From NCBI GenBank assembly GCA_030696155.1, contig JAUYSY010000073.1, positions 1 to 60,342 of the forward strand: 60,342 bases of DNA, written 5' to 3'. Below are positions 18,079-26,537 of the stretch, piece after piece. The notes beneath the pieces are model-generated. The model saw only the letters and a list, made by a program, of their open reading frames with translations, was not told the origin of the DNA and did no database searches. The number at the start of each line of letters is the position of its first letter. Position 1 is the first letter of the stretch. The position numbers and the translations under genes are program-made. Origin of the DNA: Alphaproteobacteria bacterium (lineage in GTDB: Bacteria; Pseudomonadota; Alphaproteobacteria; JAUXUR01).

Positions 18079-21000
18079 TTTTTTAAATACTGAGCAATCA
18101 AGCACTATTTCAATTCCTATAGGCTTTGAGACCTTTCTTTTGGGCACCACCCTCACGCAAACATCGAAAGATCTTATTTTTATAGCCCAAGACGATCGTC
18201 ATTTACAAGAAACCAAAGAAGCGCTTGATTTTTTTGCTCCAAATCATCCTAAAATTATTTTCCCTGCTTGGGATTGCTTACCTTATGATCGGGTTTCGCC
18301 CACACGCGATCTTATTGGTCAGCGTATTGCAAGCCTTGCTTCCATCTTAAATCATGACCCCAAACAACCCATTATTATCCTCACAACATCTGCTGCCATC
18401 CTCCAAAAAATACCCAAGAAAACATTATTTGAAGGCGCCACACGTCTTTTAAAACAAGGGTTACAACTTAATCTTGATGATTGGGCATCCTATCTTACCA
18501 AAATTGGGTATAACCGCACTGAAACTGTACGTGAAGTAGGTGAATTTGCCTTACGCGGTGGTATTTTCGATATTTTCCCCTCTGGTCTTGGTCAACCCAT
18601 TCGTCTTGATCTTTTTGGCAATACCATCGAAAAGCTGAAATATTTTGACGCATTGACTCAAAGAAGTTTAAGTGACGCAGGACCTCAAAAAATCTTCCCG
18701 ATGGGTGAGATTTTATTGAACGAAACAACAATCCAACGCTTCAGATCAAAATATCGTCAAGAATTTGGCATTCAAGCAACGGAAAAAGACCAGCTTTATC
18801 ATCACATCAGCCAAGGTCATTTCATTCAAGGCGCCGAACATTGGTTACCCCTTTTTTATGATGAATTATCAACCCTTTTCGATTATTTGCCAAATGCTTC
18901 CATCATTCTAGGTCACGATGTTGAAGAATCCATTATCGCACGCTTTGAACAGATCAACGAATTCTATCAAGCCCGTCTTGATTTCCTGAACAAAGGCAAT
19001 GACAACCTTTATTACCCACTCAATCCCAATGCTTTGTATTTAATGAAGGATGAGTGGCAGGACAAATTGTCGTCGCGGCTGGTTCATATCATCACGAAAC
19101 ATAAAAAAACGGACGATGCAGAAGACGCATTTCAATTCCCACCGATATTCTCCCATATGCGACTTGAGACAGATCAAAATATTTACGATCTTTTCAAAAC
19201 CTGGCTGAAAAAAGCACAAAGCAATCATAAAGTCATTCTTGCCTGCCACAGCGAGGGTTCTTTAGAACGACTTTCCAAAATTATGAAAGACCATGGCCTT
19301 CAAAACATTCAGCAGATTGAAGCTTGGTCAGATATTGCCCCCTACCCTAAAAATCATTTACTCCTTACAAAATTGCCTTTATCACGTGGCTTTTACACGG
19401 ATAAAGTCATTTTTGTGGCCGAAGAAGATTTGCTGGGCGAGCGTATTATTCGCAATGTCAAACGTCGCAGATCCGATGAATTTATCGCCGAAGTCACTGC
19501 CCTTGAAGTTGGCGATCATGTCGTCCATTTAGAACACGGCATTGGTCAATTTGATGGTATCGAAACCATCCGCACCTTAAATATCCCGCATGATTGTTTA
19601 CGTGTCCTGTATCAAGGCGGCGATAAACTCTATATCCCTGTTGAAAATATTGATGTTTTAACACGTTATGGATCCGAATCTGAATCCACGCATCTGGATA
19701 AATTGGGCCAGCTTGCCTGGCAACAGCGTAAATCCAAAATCAAAGAGCGCATCCAAGAAATGGCGCAAGAACTTATTCAGATTGCAGCCTTACGTGCCGC
19801 CAAAACCGGTGAAACGCTTCAAGCCCCCATCGGTGCCTATGATGAATTTTGTGCGCGTTTTCCCTATCCTGAAACAGATGACCAATTAAGTGCCATTTCA
19901 GATGTCTTGTCCGATCTCACCATTGGCAAACCGATGGATCGCCTTATTTGCGGCGATGTTGGCTTTGGTAAAACAGAAGTGGCGCTTCGTGCCGCCTTCC
20001 AAGCCGCCATTTCAGGCGCTCAAGTAGCAGTGGTTGTCCCCACAACCCTTTTGGCATTGCAACATTATAAAAATTTTCAGCGTCGTTTTGAGGGCTTCCC
20101 ACTACGCATTCAAAAATTGTCGCGGTTTAATACAGCCAAAGAGCAAGCCAATATCAAAAAAGAACTCAGCGAAGGCAAAGTGGATATTGTCATCGGCACC
20201 CACGCCATTTTAAGCAAAGATATATCCATTCCCAATTTGGGATTGCTAATTATTGACGAAGAACAACATTTCGGCGTCGCGCAAAAAGAACGCCTCAAGC
20301 AAATCAAACCGAATGTGCATATCCTAACTTTGACTGCAACACCCATTCCACGCACCCTTCAAATGGCGTTATCGGGTGTCAGAGATTTAAGCCTGATTGC
20401 AACACCCCCCATCGATCGTTTGGCTGTGCGTAGTTTTGTCCTTCCTTTTGATGGTGTTATTATTCGCGAGGCTATTTTGCGTGAAAGACATCGTGGTGGC
20501 CAAATTTTCTATATCTGTCCAAGGCTTGCTGATATTCCTAAAGTCACTGAAAAATTGCTGGAACTTGTTCCCGATATTAAATATGCCATCGCGCATGGTA
20601 AATTATCTGGTCATGACCTTGAAGAATTGATGCAAGATTTCATGAACAAAAAATACGATCTTTTAATTGCCACCAATATTGTCGAATCAGGTTTGGATAT
20701 ACCGTCAGTTAATACACTGATTGTCCATAAAAGCGACCATTTCGGTCTGTCCCAATTATACCAATTACGGGGTCGTGTGGGACGCGGTAAAACGCGCGCT
20801 TATGCCTATTTCACAACACCTTATGGTAAGAAAATTACGAAACCTGCTGAAAAAAGGCTTCATGTCCTTGAAACTTTGGATCATTTAGGTGCAGGCTTTA
20901 CGCTCGCAAGCCATGATCTGGATATTCGTGGCGCCGGCAATATGTTAGGCGATGAGCAATCAGGACACATCAAAGAAGTCGGTGTTGAGCTTTACCAAAA

Positions 21001-21502
21001 CATGCTGCAAGAAGCCTTATTGGCACTTAAAGAAGACAAACCACTGAATCCTGATTATTCACCTCAAATTCATTTAGGCATTCCGATTTTAATACCAGAG
21101 AATTACGTCAAAGATCTCAATGTCCGCATGAGTCTTTACAGGCGTGCCTCCAACCTTAAAAACAAACCAGAAATAGATTCTTTTGCAGCAGAGCTTATCG
21201 ATCGTTTCGGCCCCCTTCCCCAAGAAGTCGAAAACCTATTTGATGTTCTGGAATGCAAACGTCTTTGTCTTGAAGTCGGCATCGAAAAAGCCGATTGTGG
21301 TCCCAAAGGCGCTGTGATTTCTTTTTACAAAAACACGTTTAAAGCACCAGACAAATTAATTAATTATATACAAAAACAAATCGGTACCGTTAAATTACGA
21401 CCAGACCATAAGCTTATTTTTGTACGTGCTTGGCCAAATGACAAAGTAAAAATGATGGGGCTTAAAAAGATTTTGTTGGATCTTAAGACGTTGATAGGAT
21501 GA
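18062..21502 (+). CDS. mfd: Transcription-repair coupling factor Mfd
   Basis: Mfd removes RNA polymerase stalled at lesions and recruits UvrA. The 1146 residues cover the full architecture: UvrB-like N-terminal module; RNA-polymerase-interaction (CarD-like) domain with 'VGDHVVHLEHGIGQFDGIE' at about 481-499; superfamily-2 helicase with Walker A GDVGFGKT (631-638), DEEQ (732-735), TATPIPRT and the QLRGRVGR motif; TRG region; and the C-terminal TRCF domain. The terminal codons (FVRAWPNDKVKMMGLKKI...) are duplicated downstream at 22116-22261 and, in decayed form, near 23780-23839, with exported-protein genes between the copies. The gene itself is intact. Confidence 0.98.
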   Translation: MTIKTNFLNTEQSSTISIPIGFETFLLGTTLTQTSKDLIFIAQDDRHLQETKEALDFFAPNHPKIIFPAWDCLPYDRVSPTRDLIGQRIASLASILNHDPKQPIIILTTSAAILQKIPKKTLFEGATRLLKQGLQLNLDDWASYLTKIGYNRTETVREVGEFALRGGIFDIFPSGLGQPIRLDLFGNTIEKLKYFDALTQRSLSDAGPQKIFPMGEILLNETTIQRFRSKYRQEFGIQATEKDQLYHHISQGHFIQGAEHWLPLFYDELSTLFDYLPNASIILGHDVEESIIARFEQINEFYQARLDFLNKGNDNLYYPLNPNALYLMKDEWQDKLSSRLVHIITKHKKTDDAEDAFQFPPIFSHMRLETDQNIYDLFKTWLKKAQSNHKVILACHSEGSLERLSKIMKDHGLQNIQQIEAWSDIAPYPKNHLLLTKLPLSRGFYTDKVIFVAEEDLLGERIIRNVKRRRSDEFIAEVTALEVGDHVVHLEHGIGQFDGIETIRTLNIPHDCLRVLYQGGDKLYIPVENIDVLTRYGSESESTHLDKLGQLAWQQRKSKIKERIQEMAQELIQIAALRAAKTGETLQAPIGAYDEFCARFPYPETDDQLSAISDVLSDLTIGKPMDRLICGDVGFGKTEVALRAAFQAAISGAQVAVVVPTTLLALQHYKNFQRRFEGFPLRIQKLSRFNTAKEQANIKKELSEGKVDIVIGTHAILSKDISIPNLGLLIIDEEQHFGVAQKERLKQIKPNVHILTLTATPIPRTLQMALSGVRDLSLIATPPIDRLAVRSFVLPFDGVIIREAILRERHRGGQIFYICPRLADIPKVTEKLLELVPDIKYAIAHGKLSGHDLEELMQDFMNKKYDLLIATNIVESGLDIPSVNTLIVHKSDHFGLSQLYQLRGRVGRGKTRAYAYFTTPYGKKITKPAEKRLHVLETLDHLGAGFTLASHDLDIRGAGNMLGDEQSGHIKEVGVELYQNMLQEALLALKEDKPLNPDYSPQIHLGIPILIPENYVKDLNVRMSLYRRASNLKNKPEIDSFAAELIDRFGPLPQEVENLFDVLECKRLCLEVGIEKADCGPKGAVISFYKNTFKAPDKLINYIQKQIGTVKLRPDHKLIFVRAWPNDKVKMMGLKKILLDLKTLIG

Positions 21503-21537
21503 GAGTGAATTATGATATTACAAAGAAAAAACAAATG

Positions 21538-21670
21538 GTTTCGTCGTTGCAAGCGGCAAAGCCGCGTGGCAATCCAGTCATAAAATCAATATGATAGCCT
21601 TTGAAACATTTTTTTTCTGGATTGCTTCTTCGCCCCATTTTATTTGGGGCTCATCGCAACGACGGAAACC
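21538..21670. repeat. Imperfect palindromic element after mfd
   Basis: Arms ggtttcgtcgttgc (21538-21551) and gcaacgacggaaacc (21656-21670) are inverted, with a second nested inverted pair ggcaatccag/ctggattgc at about 21568-21577 and 21617-21626. Internal small hairpins (gcggc/gccgc) also occur. The element is non-coding, about 133 bases, and lies in the gap between the mfd stop and the next exported-protein gene. Its style matches the palindromic repeats scattered in Rickettsiales-like genomes. Confidence 0.75.
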
Positions 21671-21741
21671 TTAGGTTTCCTAAAGAAGACATTATCGTAT
21701 TCACGTTATTAAAAACTATATCCAATGAAAAGGATTTTGAT

Positions 21742-22083
21742 ATGAAAAAAATAACACTTTTAATGCTTCTTGCGTTTTTGAGCACGGCAAGTGTGTATGG
21801 TGTAAAATCAGATGATGTATCAGATGATGAATTTGAATTTGCAATCAATACTCTTCATCATTACGCTGCATTGAAAGATATTTCATCCATACAAAATAAA
21901 CTTGATGCGCTTTATAAACTTAATGAGCTTTCTAATACTATTGAAAAAGTTAAATCTATTTTTGATGGACTTTTTAATACTAATGAAGAGGAAATACCTT
22001 TAAAGCTAAAACAAAAAAAACAAGAATTTTCAGCAGAATATTTTGCTATAATCGATCAACTAAATAATTTTGCAACAAATTAA
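21742..22083 (+). CDS. Small exported helical protein in the mfd 3' cassette
   Basis: A 113-residue protein; the start chosen is ATG 21742 (MKKITLLMLLAFLSTASVYG) because it begins a clear signal peptide and has AGGA eight bases upstream. An upstream in-frame ATG at 21601 would add residues encoded by the palindromic repeat. The mature part of about 93 residues is acidic and helical (DDVSDDEFEFAINTLHHYAAL). It matches no recognised family. It sits between the true mfd end and a duplicated copy of that end, so it appears to be a cassette inserted there. Function is unknown. Confidence 0.7.
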   Translation: MKKITLLMLLAFLSTASVYGVKSDDVSDDEFEFAINTLHHYAALKDISSIQNKLDALYKLNELSNTIEKVKSIFDGLFNTNEEEIPLKLKQKKQEFSAEYFAIIDQLNNFATN

Positions 22084-22115
22084 GGGGCCAAATTTCCGTA
22101 TTATCTTTATAATTG

Positions 22116-22261
22116 ATAATTTAATTATATACAAAAACAAGTCACTACTGATAAATTACGGTCAGACCATAAGCTTTTTTGTGAGAGCTTGGCCAAATGA
22201 CAAAGTTAAGATGATGAGGATTAAAAAGATTTTGTTGGATCTCAGGGCATTGATAAGATAA
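22116..22261 (+). pseudogene. Duplicate of the mfd 3' end (copy 2)
   Basis: About 145 bases closely match the last 145 bases of mfd (from about 21358), including aattatatacaaaaacaa and agcttggccaaatgacaaag. It still reads FVRAWPNDKVKMMRIKKI and on to a stop in frame. There are small deletions (cttatttttg shortened to cttttttg). The start and body of a gene are absent, so it is a remnant and not a gene. Confidence 0.88.
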
Positions 22262-22278
22262 ACAATCTAACATATGTT

Positions 22279-22311
22279 AAAAAAAAGGCTGGAATAACCA
22301 GCCTTTTTTTA
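22279..22311. terminator. Bidirectional terminator between convergent units
   Basis: The ggctgg/ccagcc stem is flanked by seven A on one side and seven T on the other, so it can end transcription from both directions: the cassette gene on plus and the UIM-like gene on minus. Confidence 0.9.
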
Positions 22312-22333
22312 CGAACAGAAGTTTTAATAAGAA

Positions 22334-23551
22334 TTAATCATCCCAATCTTGATCATCTTCTTCTTCAAGCACTTCAATTTTTTTTCTTTCTAGGAACTTA
22401 TCAATTTCAGCGGAAGTATCAGAAGCTTTTGACTTAACATCAACCTTTTTAAGTAATTTCTGTACATCTTGAAGTGAATCATAAATACCACCTTTAACTT
22501 TACCAAAACCGTTTTTTAATTTCGATTTAAATTTATCAGCTGCATCTTTAAGCCTACTTGCCTTCTCAAGCGCTTTACGTTCAACTTCACGTTCAGCTTC
22601 TAAAGCAAGCTCCATTTCATGCTTTACGAGATCTTTAAATTTCGCCAATGTTCTCTTGACATCATATACAAATCTCCCTCTTTTTGATGCAGGTGGATTT
22701 ACTTCAAGAATTACTTCTTCTGCTTTCTCAATCAGCATATCTATTGAACGATTATGATCTGGAAACCAACGCATCAATTTAGCAAGTTCTTCTTCACTTG
22801 GCGTGCGCTTTAAAACAGATTTGTCAATTTGTTTTTCACTATTTTTTAAATTGGTCTCTAAATAATCATCTTCTTCTTCCAAAAATTTACGTCTAGCATT
22901 CAATTCTTTTTCAAGATGAGATAAAGATTTTTGTTCAGATTGATTTATTTTTTCTTCATCAAATTTAACTTGTTCAGCTTTTAATTTAATTTGATCTTCG
23001 AATGATAAAATTTGTACTTTAGGCTTTGCATTTTCATCTGCAATACGTTTTGCTTCAGCTGCACGTTGTTCAGCTACAATACGATCTGCTTCAAGTCTTG
23101 CATTTTCATCGGCAATACGTTTTGCTTCAGCTACACGTTGTTGTTCTGCGATACGCTCTGCTTCAAGTCTTGCATTTTCATCAGCAATACGTTTTGCTTC
23201 AGCTAGAATTCTTACTTTATCTGCAGCTAGATTGCGTCTTTCCTCTTCTTCACGCGCAGTTTGACGCGAATATTCAAAAACAGACGCTAAAACAGCACGA
23301 TTATAATCTTCTCGTTCTTTTGTCACAAGGGAGTTTTTGATCGCCTGATGAAGCTCATAATCTTCAATTGATGCTCTTTTCGCATTGCGCATATCTTCTT
23401 TTTCTTTTGAAACAAGTGATGCTTGAAGCGCAAGCTGAAACTCTTCTTCTTCACTTAATGCAAATGAAGCATTTGGTATAAGAGCCTGAATAATAAGCCC
23501 AAAAACAAACGATTTAGATAGAATTGTAGTACATGGTCGTAACTTATACAT
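22334..23551 (-). CDS. Exported protein with tandem ubiquitin-interacting-motif-like repeats and coiled coils
   Basis: The start is taken at ATG 23551 (MYKLRPCTTI), with AGAGGA upstream and a signal peptide ending ASFA about residue 31; 405 residues. The mature protein opens with a 29-residue unit repeated twice (about 34-62 and 63-91). It gives four segments fitting the UIM pattern acidic-hydrophobic-x-x-Ala-x-x-x-Ser: Ala/Ser at 41/45, 57/61, 70/74 and 86/90; the first is EEEEFQLALQASL. Next come three near-identical coiled-coil units of EAKRIADENARLEAxRI type, then Lys/Glu-rich helices with SKRGRFVYD, ending in an acidic EEEDDQDWDD tail. UIMs bind ubiquitin in eukaryotes; bacteria have no ubiquitin, so a host target is inferred. 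It lies between mfd-tail copies 2 and 3. Confidence 0.85.
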   Translation of the reverse strand: MYKLRPCTTILSKSFVFGLIIQALIPNASFALSEEEEFQLALQASLVSKEKEDMRNAKRASIEDYELHQAIKNSLVTKEREDYNRAVLASVFEYSRQTAREEEERRNLAADKVRILAEAKRIADENARLEAERIAEQQRVAEAKRIADENARLEADRIVAEQRAAEAKRIADENAKPKVQILSFEDQIKLKAEQVKFDEEKINQSEQKSLSHLEKELNARRKFLEEEDDYLETNLKNSEKQIDKSVLKRTPSEEELAKLMRWFPDHNRSIDMLIEKAEEVILEVNPPASKRGRFVYDVKRTLAKFKDLVKHEMELALEAEREVERKALEKASRLKDAADKFKSKLKNGFGKVKGGIYDSLQDVQKLLKKVDVKSKASDTSAEIDKFLERKKIEVLEEEDDQDWDD

Positions 23552-23987
23552 TTTATAATATCCTCTAAAAATAAACTTCAACAAAAACACTAAAAAAACT
23601 ACTCTTAAAAACAATATTATTAAAAATAAACTAAATTTTAAAAAATAACTTTATTCCAGTGCCTTAAATATGAGAACGACTGTATCAAACATTCAAACCG
23701 TATACAAGAACTTTCTATTGTTTTTTTAATCAATCTTAAATTAAAATATCTCTTCTTTATATTAGTCGATAAGCAAACAGGTCATATCAAAAAAACTGGT
23801 CTTAAAAAAATATTGCTGTATATTAAGGTGTTGATGTAGTGAAATGACTCTATCAATAATTAATGAATACTTCCTCTTCAGCATGGATCCCGCAATTAAG
23901 TCGCAGGAAAATGGAGAAGCCCCAAAGCAGTTACTAGGTTTTTTCAAGATTTAACAACCTCCACAATCTAAAGAAAGACGAAACTAA
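23552..23987. other. Non-coding gap with decayed repeats
   Basis: These 436 bases hold the promoter region of the minus-strand UIM-like gene (near 23552-23640, AT-rich), a decayed third copy of the mfd tail (about 23780-23839) and a relic of the palindromic repeat family (atcccgcaattaagtcgcagg, 23886-23906). No credible gene is seen. Confidence 0.6.
23780..23839 (+). pseudogene. Decayed third copy of the mfd 3' end
   Basis: Bases 23798-23839 read GLKKILLYIKVLM then stop, against MGLKKILLDLKTLIG at the true Mfd end. The flanking 20 bases upstream match poorly. Orientation is the same as mfd and copy 2. It is short and diverged, hence moderate confidence. Confidence 0.6.
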
Positions 23988-24611
23988 ATGAAATATTTTT
24001 TTACCATAACTATCATCGCTGCCTGCATCGGCGGAGGTATCTATCTCAGCAAAATGCGTAATAACCTCGATACAAATATTGTGCAAGACGTAACTAAAAC
24101 ACCTGAACCAAGTTATATAGTGACAGCCAATGTCCCACTTGGTGGCCCCTTTAATCTGACAAATCATTTGGGAAAACGCATTTCAAATCAAGACTTTAAA
24201 GGCAAATTAATGTTGCTTTATTTTGGTTATTCTTATTGTCCCGATTTATGCCCGTCAGAGCTTTCAACCATGACCAAAGCACTTGATTTATTAGGTGATA
24301 AAATTAATGACATTCAACCAATTTTTGTAACGATTGACCCTAAACGCGACACTGAAGAATTACTGAAAAACTATGTCAGCCTTTTTCATCCAAAACTCAT
24401 CGGACTTTATGGCAATGATCAGGAATTAAACGAAGCCTTCGATCATTATAAAATTTATGCTGCCAAAACAGAAGATAGAGGCGGAGATGATTATTTAATG
24501 GATCATTCAACTTTTACGTATCTTGTAGGACGTGATGGTAAATTAATTTCGATGTTTCGCTTAGGAACACCAGCGACCGAAATGGCTAAGGAAATTGAAA
24601 AACATTTTTAG
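23988..24611 (+). CDS. SCO1/SenC copper chaperone for cytochrome oxidase
   Basis: A 207-residue membrane-anchored thioredoxin-fold protein that delivers copper to the CuA site of cytochrome c oxidase. One N-terminal membrane segment (residues 3-20) anchors a periplasmic domain. The copper ligands are seen: C84 and C88 in SYCPDLCP, and H173 in LMDHSTF. The TIDPKRD stretch (115-121) is family-typical. It is a single gene with its own terminator at 24622-24648. Presence implies an aerobic haem-copper terminal oxidase elsewhere in the genome. Confidence 0.94.
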   Translation: MKYFFTITIIAACIGGGIYLSKMRNNLDTNIVQDVTKTPEPSYIVTANVPLGGPFNLTNHLGKRISNQDFKGKLMLLYFGYSYCPDLCPSELSTMTKALDLLGDKINDIQPIFVTIDPKRDTEELLKNYVSLFHPKLIGLYGNDQELNEAFDHYKIYAAKTEDRGGDDYLMDHSTFTYLVGRDGKLISMFRLGTPATEMAKEIEKHF

Positions 24612-24621
24612 TTGAAATAAA

Positions 24622-24648
24622 GAAGGCTGAAAAAAAACAGCCTTTTTA
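24622..24648 (+). terminator. Rho-independent terminator after the SCO gene
   Basis: GGCTG/CAGCC stem with an A8 loop followed by five T. Confidence 0.8.
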
Positions 24649-24667
24649 AAAAAAATAACAATAAAAC

Positions 24668-25438
24668 TTAAAAAATATAAGCAGCCAGTAACCCAATCCA
24701 TTCTTTTATGGCCGTCGTTACAATTTGTAACTTTGTTGTAATGGGATGTTCAAATGGATTAAGACTTTTAACGCGCCTAAATCCAACAGGATATGGAACA
24801 ACATCCCAATTTGAGCGCTTGAAATAATGAATAGAACGCCGCATATGATATGCTGATGTTATCAATATCCATTTTTCATCTAAGCGCGGCAAAACAAGTT
24901 CTTTACTTAAAATCACATTTTCTAAAGTATTGCGTGATTTGTTTTCAAATATCATATTGGATGTATCAATACATAAATTCTCTATATACATTTTTGAATA
25001 AAAGGCTTCATTTTTTTCCTGATTATCTACCCCTAAATCCCCTCCTGTAAATACAAATCTAGCCTTTGGATTCTTATGATAAAGTTCTATGAATTTATTC
25101 AAACGCTCTGCACCAAATGGCACTATAGGCATATTGTACTGATTTGACAGATTCGTGTGTGTTTCACCACCTAAAACAATAACACCATCAAATTTATCTA
25201 ATATCTCAGCACTTGGAACAGGATAAGATTCTTCTAATGGCACCATAAGCCAATAATCAACCGGCAGAAAAACAAAAATAATCGCAAAAAACGCAAGAAA
25301 ATATAATATTTTTTGAGCAAAACGAAAAAATCTTGTCTGCAGCATAAAAACTGCAAGAATGAAGAAAAATAAAAACAAACTTAAGGGCGCCGCGAAAAAC
25401 CAAAAAGCCTTAGAAATTATAAAATAAGCTGTAGACAT
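24668..25438 (-). CDS. DUF218 (YdcF/ElyC-like) envelope protein
   Basis: A 256-residue protein with two N-terminal membrane segments (about 8-32 and 40-62) followed by a DUF218 domain. Domain landmarks are DGVIVLGGETH (about 85-95), FVFTGGD (about 128-134), SRNTLENV (the conserved S-x-x-T-x-E-N motif) and ITSAYHMRRS (the final T/S-x-x-H-x-x-R motif). ElyC proteins of this layout affect peptidoglycan and enterobacterial-antigen lipid-carrier metabolism in E. coli; the biochemical activity is unresolved. It is convergent with the SCO gene. Confidence 0.88.
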   Translation of the reverse strand: MSTAYFIISKAFWFFAAPLSLFLFFFILAVFMLQTRFFRFAQKILYFLAFFAIIFVFLPVDYWLMVPLEESYPVPSAEILDKFDGVIVLGGETHTNLSNQYNMPIVPFGAERLNKFIELYHKNPKARFVFTGGDLGVDNQEKNEAFYSKMYIENLCIDTSNMIFENKSRNTLENVILSKELVLPRLDEKWILITSAYHMRRSIHYFKRSNWDVVPYPVGFRRVKSLNPFEHPITTKLQIVTTAIKEWIGLLAAYIF

Positions 25439-25689
25439 GTTATGTATTTTACTCCAAATTTAATATTAAAAGAACAGCTTTTGCCATGTGCATTAATGCG
25501 GTCATCCTAAATCATATAATTAAAGTTTGAAAGAAAAATGACATCCCTACACACTTTTCTAATAATTATAAAATTAGAAGAAAATAGTTGGTAAACTTAA
25601 TTGACTTATTAAGTAAAATTGTCTATTATAAAGTATATTAAATAAAAAACAATTGCAGCACTTGTTGTTAATTCAGTAAAAGGATTCAA

Positions 25690-25911
25690 ATGATGCCCGC
25701 TACACCAAAACTCAGAAAATTAACGCGTGATGAATTTACAAAATTAGGCAATAAAAAATTTTGCTACTTAAAAATTGAAGATACAGGCGACGATGAAGAA
25801 AGCTTCGTCTTATATAACGCTGATGGTACATGTTTTGCCCATCGTTATAGTAAAGATAGCGCATTAGACTTGCTTGATTCAAATAACATCAATCTTATTA
25901 ATGTCCATTGA
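25690..25911 (+). CDS. DUF1150 family protein
   Basis: A 73-residue acidic protein of the alphaproteobacterial DUF1150 family. The pattern L-[TD]-x-x-x-F-x-x-L-G at the start, VLYNADGTCFA in the middle (family: alHgADGtp) and a closing INVH (family: vSVH) are recognisable. In other alphaproteobacteria it often lies beside a small heat-shock gene, which is not seen here. AAAGGA precedes the ATG. Function is unknown. Confidence 0.75.
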   Translation: MMPATPKLRKLTRDEFTKLGNKKFCYLKIEDTGDDEESFVLYNADGTCFAHRYSKDSALDLLDSNNINLINVH

Positions 25912-25925
25912 GAATCTATATAATC

Positions 25926-25956
25926 CAGGATTGAGACCATAAATGTCTTAATCCTG
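25926..25956 (+). other. Hairpin after the DUF1150 gene
   Basis: CAGGATT/AATCCTG and AGAC/GTCT stack into one stem of about 12 pairs with a single G-T mismatch and a 7-base loop, 15 bases after the stop. There is no immediate T-tract, so it may be a weak terminator or mRNA-stabilising structure. Confidence 0.55.
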
Positions 25957-26111
25957 CGATCAATTTCTCTCCAAATACATTTCGTCACTCAAATTAACAA
26001 TTCCTTCAAACGATTTAATAGAAACCAAATATCATCATGCTTAAAACGCAGAAAAATTTTCTAGACCAAATCCTTTAAAACTGTCATAGTTTAGTAAAAG
26101 GGAAACAGAAT

Positions 26112-26492
26112 ATGTCAAAATTGATAACACGTTTATGCACTTTTTTAACAGGTAAGAAAATTGGTGAGGATGCCTTTGGCAATCTTTATTATATTTCACG
26201 CAAAGAATCATCATTCAAAAACAATACCAGCCTCAAAAAAGAGAAGCGTTGGGTTGTTTTCAAAGATGAAGTGGAAGCTTCAAAAATTCCACCTCTTTGG
26301 CATGCTTGGCTTCATTTTACAAGTGATGAAATTCCTGACTCAAAAAAACAAACCCAACTTTATACTTGGCAAAAACCTTATTTGCCTAATTTAACAGGCA
26401 CCCCCTATGCATATCGCCCAAAAGGACATACACTTGTCGGTGGTAAGCGTGCAAAAGCGACTGGCGATTACGAGCCATGGACACCCGAATAA
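26112..26492 (+). CDS. NDUFA12-type complex I accessory subunit
   Basis: A 126-residue homologue of mitochondrial NDUFA12 (B17.2), an accessory subunit of respiratory complex I kept in alphaproteobacteria. Typical elements: KIGEDAFGNLYYI (family: GtDefGNkYYE), KRWVVF (family: RRWVxY), 'PPLWHAWLHFTSDEIP' and the ending with GDYEPWTPE (family: YxPWxP). It is the first gene of the conserved alphaproteobacterial string NDUFA12-mlaD-DUF2155, with gaps of about 45 and 27 bases. Confidence 0.92.
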   Translation: MSKLITRLCTFLTGKKIGEDAFGNLYYISRKESSFKNNTSLKKEKRWVVFKDEVEASKIPPLWHAWLHFTSDEIPDSKKQTQLYTWQKPYLPNLTGTPYAYRPKGHTLVGGKRAKATGDYEPWTPE

Positions 26493-26537
26493 CATTTACA
26501 AAATGTTAAAAGGCACGTAAATATTATTGGATAAAAA

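Noticed and set aside
22070..22261. 63-codon frame ending in FVRAWPNDKVKMM...
   Set aside because: It is the duplicated mfd tail joined by chance to upstream sequence; no ribosome site or signal, so treated as a remnant.
22962..23240. Plus-strand Cys/Phe-rich frames opposite the coiled-coil repeats
   Set aside because: Translation of the antisense of the EAKRIADENA units; repetitive only because the sense strand is.
23552..23614. Extended N-terminus for the UIM-like protein
   Set aside because: The ATG at 23551 has a good ribosome site and starts a standard signal peptide; the extension would put a second hydrophobic stretch in front.
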